Shown one piece after another: positions 56,444 to 64,000 of a DNA stretch of 64,000 nucleotides. The notes beneath the pieces are model-generated. The model had not been told where the DNA came from and did no database searches. It saw nothing but the letters and a program-made list of their open reading frames with translations. Position 1 is the stretch's first letter; every line of letters begins with the position of its first letter. The position numbers were made by a program, and so were the translations under genes. The stretch comes from Chimonanthus salicifolius. Its lineage: Eukaryota > Streptophyta > Magnoliopsida > Laurales > Calycanthaceae. The DNA is taken from the NCBI GenBank assembly GCA_013350335.1, contig CM023536.1:9320207-9384206 (forward strand), in the 5' to 3' direction.

Positions 56444-59400
56444 CTGTCAATAAGATAACATAAATTAGAATGAGATGTTTGCTCAAAGATAGTTGATACA
56501 TCACTCAATCAATCATATTTTAGAACAACAATTTTCCAATCAACCCTAAGGGGTTGGCCTGACTGTTAAGATGCTCACTCATGAATCAGGGTCTTGATTT
56601 TAATTCACGCTCAATCCCAATGGACCACGCACACTCACATGGACACTCACATGCACACACATGCACACGCACACACACACACTTGTGAAGAGTTACCCAG
56701 ACACCAATTTGACTTTTAAAGCCTATTGATTTAATTTAATGAATTTCGACCGTTAAATAAATTTTGAGTGCCTTAAAAAACATGAATTTTTATCTAATTA
56801 AGATGAAATTTTATAGGTGCCATATAGAAGTCAAGGTCTTTCAAAATGAGCCATCCATGTGATCGCTAGTATATATATATATGAACTCTCAACAAACAAA
56901 TTTGCACAAAATTTGGTGCAAAAGGGCAATAGGCGCCACTTACACCCAAATGGATAGGTGAGTTTGAAAGACCTTAGCTTATATATGGTGCTTACAAAAT
57001 TTCAAAATGATTATATAAATAAAGTTATATTTATAATGCTCTTAGAAATTTAATTTCATTTGTAATGCCCCGTCCCACCAGCACAATATTGTCCGGTTTG
57101 GGCCCATATAGGCTCGTACGGCTTTGCATTGGCAAGCCAACCCAATGCACGGGTATTACTGTACTGGCCAGATGAAAAAAAAATTTGGCAGAATATCGGT
57201 CGATTTCTTTTTTTTTTTTTTTTAAAAAGAATATCCGTTGTTGGCCCAGTCGATATCTCGGCTGATATTTGCCCATATTGGATGAATATTGGCCTAGATA
57301 TCGGCTGATATTTATATGTTTTTTATTTTTTTATTTTTTTCTTTTTTAAATGATTTTTTTCAAAAACAAAGCTACTGAGATTTTCAAAAAAAAAAAAATG
57401 AGGAGAGAGAAACAATCTCAGCCGAAATCTCAGTTAGGCCGATTTTTCGACCCCTGGCCCAAGGTTTACTCTCAAAAGGCATTGTGCTAGTTTTTTCTCC
57501 CACAACGCCCATAGCACAGGGGTATTATAATCCACCTCCCTTAGAACTAGAGCGGTCATTGGCTCTGTCCACACCCACAGTCGAGAGTTGAACTGTGCTC
57601 TGATACTATTTGTAACGCGTCGTTCCACCATCACAATATTATTCGCTTTAGGTCCACACGGACCTGCACAGCTTTGCTTTGGCTAGCCAACCAAAGGTTT
57701 GCTCCCAAAAGACCTTGTGCTAGAAGGAGGGAGACATCCTCAAATATACTACATCCAACTCTCTCTCATAGGCGATGTGGGACAAGTAACGCCCAACTCG
57801 ACTATTTTTTCTCTCACAACGTCCACAACACAGGAGTATCACATTATTTAACAGTGAAAATTCATCGTATTAGATTAATAAGTTTTAAAAGTCAGATAGT
57901 GCGAAAGTAACTACGAGAGAGTCACCTTGAACCATTTAATCTCTTCTTGCATGAGTATAGCTGCGTTTGAGTCGAGCAATGGTTGTTTTTCTTGTAATTT
58001 AGCAGCCAAGTGTAGGACGGTATTTCCCTCTCTATCTACTTTTCCTAGTAAAGTGTCGCTGCTCTTCCTCACACGGTTATAAATTTGAAGTTGCCCATAC
58101 TCTGCTGCCAAAAGCAATATATTCTTGTTTTCTGAATCCATGTCATGAACTGCCTGTGGAAAACGCTGAAGAATGGCGTTCACAAACTCTATCACTCCTT
58201 TTTTCACCGCAATCAGCAATGGAGACGTTATAATCACATCTGTCATCATGTTTTTTTACATAAAAATTATATTTAATTAGAGAAAAGAATTAAAAATAAT
58301 TATATTAAGAACAGTTTAAAAATAATTCCAGTAGAAAAATATTTAACATAGTTTGGACATATAAACAAGACAGAGAGTTAAGAAATTGAAAAAGTGGTAA
58401 AATAGAGCAAAAGAAAACGGGTAGTGATTTTTGCACCACCATTTTCTCTTATGGTCCACCGCCCTTAAAGAAAAGTCAAATTTACTTTTATTTTTGGAAA
58501 AGATGACGAGAGAGAAGGAGGAAAATATGAGCAAATTTGAATTTTCTTTCAGCAAGCGAAAATAGTGGTGTAAAAATCACTTTCCAAGAAAAAAATATGA
58601 TCGATAGTAGAGTGACTGACTGTATAATTTAAGATAGGTTCAAATGAATAAGTAAAACTCGACTTCAAATACGTGAGATTTTCACATTGATAATTGACCA
58701 ATTATTATAAAAAAATGGCATTTTATCTAATTAAAAGAAAGTCAGCTACATGCTCTCCTCAGACTAAAATTACCTCCATTGGCTTCTTTCATGGAACTTG
58801 AGCCATTGAAATCGATGTTTGAGGCTACCTTCTGTAAGGAAACTGAAGAGGATTGATTTCCCAATTCCAAGTTTGAAGCTTGAGTGGGATGATTTTCGAT
58901 CTCAGCTGGGTACTTATCTATTCCAATACTCATCATTGAACTGCCATTTGGGTTCATTCCACTTACATAGTAACCAAACTCACTCCAATCTTGAATATAT
59001 CTAAGCATTTCTTTCATCACCACCATTGCAGAGCTATGCTTCTGCTTCTTCTTCCTCATATCTAAGTTATAAACTAAGAAGTCAATAAATGCATTTGTTG
59101 CAAGGAGTGTTTATACTACTCTCCAAATAGTTTCATTCAGTCATTTTTCCCAATAATTATTTGAAATAATTAATAGATAAATATAATATTTATCCGACTC
59201 ATTTCTCATGTTCAATAAAACGAAAAATATGAATCCATTAATAGAAAGAAAACTCAACTCTTTATTAAATTTCAAGCTTTTTCAAATGAATTAGAGAAAT
59301 ACATAGTTTTCATTAACATGGCAAGATTTCTAGTTCTAAAGAAGAATTTTAAATTAATAGTTCTTTTTATAATATTTATTTTTATTTTTATACAAGAGGA

Positions 59401-62400
59401 TTACAAATTTTAAATGTATAAAATTAATTATATATATATATAAATCAAACCCTTGATGAAGTATTGATTTCATGAGAGAGAGACTAACCTTCTATTGGAA
59501 GGATAGCTTGCACGAGAAGTTCTAATAACATCATACACCAAATGCACGGAAGAAGATAAACTAGTGTCAGCCGTTTTCTCACCTTCCCTACTACTGAAAA
59601 AATGAAGCATCATCATCCATATATTAGCTCACAACAAAATAAATTAAGTAGAAAAAAAAGGCCAATATACTTGTAGTGATTCGATCTACGATTTTGGATT
59701 TTGAGGTGATCTGTGGATCTCCGATTTGAGTAGATGTGGTTTGGTAGTATAGATTAGCACGTGGGATCTCCAACGAGCATAAGTTGGCCCAAATTCGAGC
59801 TCGGGAGCTCAAGGGACATTTTAATAATTTTACATTTATTTGTTTATTTTTTGAGAATATTCTCAGAAAATCTAGAATTTAATTATTTGATCCTCAAATT
59901 TTCCACACACATTCTCTCCAGTTAAACACACTTGAATGATGTAGAAACCCGCACAAGTCCCCTCTCAATATTTGATTATCGATTTTTCCAAAATTTCTCG
60001 AATTTTGAAAATAATATTTTAAATTTGACTTGAGTGTTCGTTTCATCGATAATTTTTCTTAGAACTTTGGGTTTTATGAAATGAATAAAAAAATTTCAAG
60101 ACTTAAAAAAGGTATTTTGAAAATAAAATTTTAAAATCCCCAATTTCTTGTTACAACTTGTCCTGTTTTTTCCTGTTGGATTATTTTAAAAGAAAAAAGG
60201 GAGGAAATTCTAAATTAAGATTTCTAGTTTTAATAATTGTTTTGTGATTAGTTTTAGAAAAAAAAAATTGCAAGACCAAAAGTCATGTCCAAACCTGTGT
60301 GGGCTCCACGAGACCCACACCCTCCCTCTCTCGGCTTACCTCTCCCCAAACATGGCTTCTTTTGCGACTCAGCCGAGTCCAACCACTGGGTTGCGATTCA
60401 GTAAACACCAAGTCAATTGATATTGAAAAAAATTGTCACGTGTTTCCATAAGTTGGAAGGTGCTGATGGATCTAGCCTCGTGAGATTTTGATGTTTGAGA
60501 GTGAGTTAGTTCACGTGCCCGTACCATAGCGGGGCACGTGTACTAATTAATTATCCTAATCTAATTAATCAAGCCATTGTTTTTATTACTACCAAACTAT
60601 GGTCAATAAAATTATTGTGCCATTCAAAAATATGCAGAACTTCCAAAAATCACCTCTATAAAAGGTTCTATGATGACACATTGATCCAACGAACACCTGA
60701 TTGAATAAATTAAGCTATACTTTTTAATTCTTTATTGTTTGACCCACAAAATATTATCTTGATTGAAAAGTCCATGGTTAAATAATTGTCTCACAAAAAA
60801 TCCTTTTGATTATATTAGTAGATATATATTATCTTATTCAACTCTCAAACTTTGATCGTTTGGAATAACTTTTCTTTAAAGGAAATTAAATTGGCCCTAG
60901 ATAGTTTAGAAGGGGACAAAACTCTGGGTCGAGATATTTTCAACTTTAATTTCATAAAAACCTATTGGGATATAGTAGGTCCAAACTTTATCAAAGTATT
61001 CATACAATTTTATGAATGGAGTGTAGGACTGCAACTTGGGTCGGGTTCTTTAAAACCCGACCTGATTTGAGTTGATATTTATGGAACTCGACCCGACTCG
61101 ACGAGAATTCTCGACCAGAACTTCAAAACTCGACCTGACCCGAAATCTAACGTGAATTCAGACCCGACCCGCATTCTGAACCCATTTAGTCTAATTTTAG
61201 CCGGGTTGGATTGAGTTGGGTGAACTTGTAAAATCCTCAAGTCAACCCGACTCGAATTCTATGTGGGTTTTTATCTTCTCAACCCGACCCGACCCGCTGA
61301 ACCGAAATTCTCGACCCGACCCACATGATTTCTCGGGTCGAGTCATACGGGTCAGGTCAAAACCCAACCCGAGTTGCAGCCCTAATGGACAAGGGTTTGG
61401 AAAACTCTTTCATAACCCTTGTTCGGGAGGAAATGGACCATTAGAGTTTTGTCTCCCTGAGGGAGGCCAAGCGGCCTGCCAAACCCACCGAAGCCATGAG
61501 AGTGCCTTCTGATTTTTTTTTCTTACTTCCAAAAAAGGAGGAAAGAGGAAAGAGGAAAGAGGAAAGAGGAAAGTGGAAAGTGGAAAGAGAGGAAGACAAG
61601 TTTTATACATTTGCAATAATCACATCTATTTTATTTCATGAATTATTCAATCCATTAATTAGTATGGTGAGATATGTTGAGATGGTTTGTTACTCACCTT
61701 GATGTACAAAGGAGACCTTGCTTGTCTCTTCATTGGATTCATTTATATTTGATTTTGATGAAACATTTGTCTCTTGACTTTGTCTTCTGGATTCATCTAC
61801 ACTTGGGTTTATCTCTGAAGAAAAGGAAATGTTCAATCCATTAATAAGTATAGTGAGATATGTTGAGATGGTTTGTTACTCACCTTGATCTACAATGGAG
61901 ATCTTGTGTGTTTCTTCATTGGATTCATTTATATTTGATTTTGTTGAAAGCTCACTTTGTCCTCTAGATTCAACTACCTTTGGATTTATCCCTAAAAAAG
62001 AGGAAATGATTGAAGTTATTTATAAGGTCTTGAAAGAGTGAAAATATTATGAAATATGTTAGTGAGGAAGCCTTGTTAATCATTTTTCATCATTAATAGG
62101 TGGGAATGATTGGGTCATGTAACCCAAAAGAGAGTGTTGTGTGAAATGCAAAATGTCAATCTTGCTAGACATTTATAGAGATTTGGTCCAAAGCAGGGAT
62201 AAAAATATCGGTTGACCGATATTTTTTTCTCTCTTTTCGATTGATATTTTTTTCTCTCTTCTCAATTTTTTTTTATATTTTTTTTCCAAAAAATACTAGG
62301 TAAAATTTTCTGATGTATCGGCCGAAATTTACTGATACATACCGATATTTTCCAGTATTTGAAATATCGTTCGATATTATGGCCGACATATCGTTCGAGA

Positions 62401-62881
62401 TATCGGCTATATATGGTGAGCCCGAGACAATATATATTGCCCATAAAAAGTATGATATATATCGACCGATACAATATATATCGGCCGATATTTTCACCTC
62501 TGGTCGAAAGATCAAAATATTTTTTTTATTTCAAATTTCAATTTTGTTATGCTTGAGTTATGTAGCAAGAAATGTTTAACAAGGATACTACAAACTGATT
62601 TGTGGGAAAGGATTCTCCTGACTTAGTAGAATTTGTGACTCAATTATGTAGTCATAATTGAATGTGTAGTCTTACAAGAATAAGACATAAAATGGTTGAA
62701 TGTGTAGTCTTACAAGAATAAATAAGTTGATGGAATATTCCCACTTCATATCCACTCTTGAATGAAGAGGAATTGTTGGCCAGAAGATGCAAAGACGTGT
62801 AGCCCCTATGATTGCGAGCAGAAAGCAGATTGTGAAAAGAACCCGAATCCATTGATCCCTTGATTATCTCGAGAGCTAATT
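55856..62881 (-). CDS. Ankyrin-repeat PGG-domain membrane protein (ACD6/ITN1-like), 5' partial
   Basis: Seven predicted exons on the minus strand, in order: 62881-62714, 61991-61884, 61814-61698, 59593-59489, 59061-58774, 58239-57926, 56443-55856. Phases agree at every junction (phase 1 until the last, which is phase 0), giving about 562 codons with no internal stop. The first visible exon has ankyrin sequence (LLSARNHRGYTSLHLLANNS), exon six has more (SENKNILLLAAEYGQ, REGNTVLHLAAKL). The last exon carries the PGG domain (TVAFATTSSVPGG) and about four membrane segments. Such proteins sit in the plasma membrane or ER and act in defence or salt-stress signalling in Arabidopsis relatives. N-terminal ankyrin exons lie beyond the right edge. 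Introns carry LTR, MITE and LINE debris. Whether the gene is expressed cannot be seen here. Confidence 0.88.
56549..56700 (+). mobile_element. SINE-like fragment plus (CA)n microsatellite in ankyrin intron
   Basis: GGGGTTGGCCTGACTGTTAAGATGCTCAC (A-box-like) and CTTGATTTTAATTCACGCTCAATCCCAATGGACC (B-box-like) match the SINE at 51205 (GGTTCGATTCACGCTCAACC). A CACATG/(CA)n microsatellite follows at 56633-56682. Antisense to the ankyrin gene. Confidence 0.6.
57062..57862 (+). mobile_element. TRIM/LTR-like sequence, two related halves, in ankyrin intron
   Basis: The half starting TGTAATGCCCCGTCCCACCAGCACAATATTGTCC (57062) and the half starting TGTAACGCGTCGTTCCACCATCACAATATTATTC (57611) share order of words: CACGG/ACGGCTTTGC, GGTTT(A/G)CTC.CAAAAG, CTCTCACAACG.CCA.A.CACAGGGGTAT/GGAGTATCACA. 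These look like the LTRs of one miniature element with TTGATAC-type sequence (TCTGATACTATT) between them. The left half is interrupted at about 57148-57454 by an ATCGG-type MITE. Confidence 0.6.
57148..57454. mobile_element. ATCGG-type hAT MITE, diverged (family B relative)
   Basis: The right end GCCGATTTTTCGACCCCTG is close to the inverted end of the intact family B MITE (CAGGGG...AAAAATCGG). The interior has CGGTCGATTTC, CTCGGCTGATATTTGCCCATATTGG and GGCCTAGATATCGGC. The left end (CACGGGTATTACTG) is less clear. Flanking CCCAATG/CCCAAGG is a weak 8-bp duplication. It is nested in the LTR-like sequence and shares its core with 2147-2260. Confidence 0.5.
57926..58239 (-). CDS. Ankyrin-PGG gene, second-to-last exon
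   Basis: Acceptor ACATGATGACAG; reads VIITSPLLIAVKKGVIEFVN, then ILQRFPQAVHDMDSENKNIL and later QEEIKWFK before donor GTGACT (57925). The final words match the family pattern EIKW(Y/F) next to the PGG exon. Confidence 0.92.
58774..59061 (-). CDS. Ankyrin-PGG gene, linker exon
   Basis: Acceptor TATAACTTAG precedes ATATGAGGAAG. Reads MRKKKQKHSSAMVVMKEMLR followed by a Ser/Asn-rich linker to MKEANG, with donor GTAATT. The basic QKH-type start and disordered linker match the usual segment before the second ankyrin block. Phase 1 at both ends. Confidence 0.85.
59489..59593 (-). CDS. Ankyrin-PGG gene, small hydrophobic exon (predicted)
   Basis: Acceptor TTTTTTCAG and donor GTTAGT bound 105 nt. 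The phase that fits its neighbours gives VGKVRKRLTLVYLLPCIWCM and MLLELLVQAILPIE, which is open and runs into the next exon. Another frame is also open over this length, so the call depends on the phase argument. Confidence 0.6.
59600..60830. other. Ankyrin gene intron: unassigned sequence
   Basis: No gene or element recognised. A CACGTG-containing segment (60514-60542) and AT-rich DNA. It is intronic under the gene model given. Confidence 0.35.
60837..61500 (+). pseudogene. LINE ORF2 reverse transcriptase fragment, split by a MITE
   Basis: The plus-strand frame reads FSLKEIKLALDSLEGDKTLG, RDIFNFNFIKTYWDIVGPNF and IKVFIQFYEW, the start of the L1-type RT domain (F...EI..A......DK.PG.DGF...F....W..V......V..FY). 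After the insertion at 61024-61384 the sequence continues GLENSFITLVREEMDH, like the ...(T/S)FI.LIPK segment that follows. It is decayed, and antisense in an intron of the ankyrin gene. Confidence 0.75.
61024..61384. mobile_element. MITE with TAGGRCTGCAAC ends (hAT-like)
   Basis: Inverted ends TAGGACTGCAACTTGGGTCGGG and CCAACCCGAGTTGCAGCCCTA. The interior is rich in AACCCGACCC/GGGTCGAG. Flanks ATGGAGTG and ATGGACAA agree in the first five of eight bases, so a decayed 8-bp duplication is possible. It interrupts a LINE fragment. Confidence 0.65.
61501..61640 (+). repeat. GGAAAGA microsatellite-like run
   Basis: AGGAAAGAGGAAAGAGG and GTGGAAAGTGGAAAGAG occur in tandem around 61540-61590. The open frames over it on both strands are low-complexity artefacts. 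Confidence 0.6.
61698..61814 (-). CDS. Ankyrin-PGG gene, tandem exon B (predicted)
   Basis: Acceptor TTTTCTTCAG and donor GTGAGTAAC bound 117 nt, open in phase 1: INPSVDESRRQSQETNVSS, then KSNINESNEETSKVSFVHQ. It is a duplicate of 61884-61991, with intron flanks included (unit length 186 bp). Low-complexity, probably disordered linker. Confidence 0.65.
61884..61991 (-). CDS. Ankyrin-PGG gene, tandem exon A (predicted)
   Basis: Acceptor CTCTTTTTTAG and the same donor GTGAGTAAC bound 108 nt: INPKVVESRGQSELST, then KSNINESNEETHKISIVDQ. Phase 1 at both ends, so including one copy, the other or both keeps the frame. Joined to the upstream exon it gives a Trp codon. Skipping it to join exon B directly to the upstream exon would create a TAG stop. 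Confidence 0.65.
62194..62502. mobile_element. hAT-type MITE with ATCGGCC repeats (family B, copy 2)
   Basis: Ends CAGGGATAAAAATATCGG and CGGCCGATATTTTCACCTCTG, with 8-bp flanks GTCCAAAG (62186-62193) and GTCGAAAG (62503-62510) differing at one base. The interior has CGATATTTT and ATCGGCC/TATCGTTCGATAT repeats. Same family as 53805-54077. It is located in an ankyrin gene intron. Confidence 0.82.
62658..62733. repeat. 38-bp tandem duplication covering a splice donor
   Basis: TTGAATGTGTAGTCTTACAAGAATAA starts at 62658 and at 62696. On the minus strand each copy holds TTATTCTT followed by GTAAGACTACACATTCAA, so the exon ending at 62714 has a second identical donor 38 bases downstream. Confidence 0.85.
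62714..62881 (-). CDS. Ankyrin-PGG gene, ankyrin exon
   Basis: Acceptor TTGATTTCATAG precedes AATTAGCTCTCG. Reads ELALEIIKGSMDSGSFHNLL, SARNHRGYTSLHLLANN, then FKSGYEVGIFHQLIYS, with donor GTAAGA at 62713. This matches the family segment (DIAL.LL...., RN..GYTALHVLA...S.F.SG...G.....IYS). The donor is duplicated 38 bp into the intron. Confidence 0.9.
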
Positions 62882-62884
62882 CTA

Positions 62885-64000
62885 TGAAATCAAGAATCAA
62901 ACAACAAATCAATGTATTGATACCAATTAACTTATCAATTAAGGTTAGTAATGACACCAAAGCAAAATATGCCAAAAAGGAAATATATGAATTAAGTTAC
63001 TTGGTTGTGTTTAGATGTGCATTGTAGAAAAAAGTGACTTTGATGAACTTAAATGCATTGTATTGGACATAAAAATGTGTATAGATTACATGAAACATGG
63101 ACAATTTGTTTATTAAATTCTAGATACATACATTAAGATATGATAAGATTTTAATCATCTATATTAGGCATGACAACATCCATCCAAATTTGTCATTAAA
63201 GGGATGGAACAAAATTCTATTTGAAGTGGATCCAAACCAAAGATGTTGCTAATACCAATCTTTGGAGACTTTAAGTTCAATTGAAGAAATTGAAAAATAA
63301 TGCAATTCCCAATGATAATTGAAATTAGTTATTTTTGAAAATGAGTTAAATTGTAAAGAGGAAATGCAAACCACAATTTAATTCAATCAACTTTGAAAAC
63401 TAGAATTTAAAGAAAGAACTTATAAGAATACAAAGCCACGCTTGGATTTTTTTTTTTTTTAATCAAATTACAACTTAAAGACTCCAATTCTCCAAATTTG
63501 ATGATCAGAATTCGATGATCAAAATTCAATGATGTTCAAGGCTAGCAATGACCGCTATTTATAATGTTAAGAGTGATAGTAAACCTAGGGTCAACAAACG
63601 AGGGTTGGCGTGATTTAGGGGATTGGTTTGGTTGGTTATGCAAGCTAAGGTTTGATTTAATCAATGCTACGTCATCTAGACCAGTGAGAAAAAAAGAAAT
63701 TAAATGTACAACCAATGAGAAAATTCCACCTTAACCCTAATGATTCATTCATTTTGGCGCCAAGGGGGTGTACATTGAATTGAAAACACCAATAACGTTG
63801 GAGATGCTTGTGTAACTTTCATGTGCACAAAAGGGAGTGTGGAAGCAACCAATGAAAGAATGTCATGTAGGATGGTGAGGTGTTCCAACCACTGAGAGGC
63901 TTCCATGTGTATGTGTCTAGACGAGTGCCTCATGCTTCTTGAACATCAATCTCCAAGAAAGGTCTTGCCCTGGGGAGACTCTATTGACCTATTTAACTGT
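62885..64000. other. Probable ankyrin gene intron/upstream sequence, no exon recognised
   Basis: No further ankyrin exon could be read before the window edge. Small open frames (for example 63745-63933) are not recognised. The missing N-terminal exons are expected to the right. Confidence 0.4.

Larger units (their letters stand above)
61646..62008. repeat. 186-bp tandem duplication containing one exon per unit
   Basis: TTCAATCCATTAAT.AGTAT.GTGAGATATGTTGAGATGG starts at 61646 and again at 61832. Similarity continues through the exon, its acceptor and AGGAAATG. Each unit carries one of the predicted tandem exons of the ankyrin gene with both splice sites. Confidence 0.88.

Noticed and set aside
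1..64000. A new defence, biosynthetic or phage-like system
   Set aside because: Nothing in the window resembles a gene cluster. The content is plant genes and transposable elements, and the unusual items are structural features of repeats and introns.

Overview
The window reads as nuclear DNA of a seed plant, most likely a woody angiosperm. It has AT-rich intergenic DNA, introns of several kilobases with GT/AG borders, plant-type gene families, and a dense layer of nested plant transposable elements. I cannot name the species from sequence alone. No rRNA, tRNA, organellar block or CRISPR array was recognised.

Three host loci are supported. (1) A broken PHT1-type phosphate transporter lies on the minus strand at about 10665-12021. 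It keeps the family signature GGDYPLSAT but carries frameshifts, in-frame stops and deletions. (2) An apparently intact SelT-like (selenoprotein-T family, Cys version) gene lies on the plus strand at 34964-51008. It has four exons joined in frame (252 aa), a CSSC redox motif and an unusual His/Pro-rich stretch. Introns of 6.0 and 9.2 kb hold most of the transposon debris around it. (3) The 3' part of an ACD6/ITN1-like ankyrin-PGG membrane protein gene lies on the minus strand at 55856-62881. Seven predicted exons have compatible phases, including two tandemly duplicated small exons. The gene runs off the right edge.

Layout. 1-9 kb: AT-rich DNA with SINE-like pieces and two large inverted-repeat elements. 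9.3-13.9 kb: repeat sequence, a hAT-type element, the PHT1 pseudogene and a 1.3 kb fold-back element at its 5' end. 15.9-20.8 kb: a duplicated ~1.3 kb block, with a 1.9 kb solo LTR (perfect ATATG target duplication) inside the first copy. 20.4-30.3 kb: a Ty3/gypsy-type LTR, primer-binding site and gag fragment. The gag is interrupted by a 3.0 kb solo LTR (target duplication GTTGA), followed by a related 3.6 kb solo LTR (AAATG) and a third relative. 30.3-34.9 kb: AT-rich intergenic DNA. 35-51 kb: SelT-like gene and its introns, with LINE and copia fragments, a 132-bp tandem array, a near-perfect 129-bp-arm palindrome, a non-autonomous copia element (GTTGT) and another solo LTR (GTATA). 51-55.8 kb: SINEs, a TRIM inside a SINE, and a hAT MITE made of ATCGGCC repeats. 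55.8-64 kb: the ankyrin gene, with LTR, MITE and LINE pieces in its introns.

No clearly new biological system was found. The best leads are the tandem exon duplication and doubled splice donor in the ankyrin gene, the 44-codon open tandem array and hairpin-forming palindrome in SelT intron 2, the His/Pro expansion in the SelT-like protein, and the fold-back element beside the phosphate transporter. All boundaries are by-eye calls from the sequence; no alignment or database search was run.
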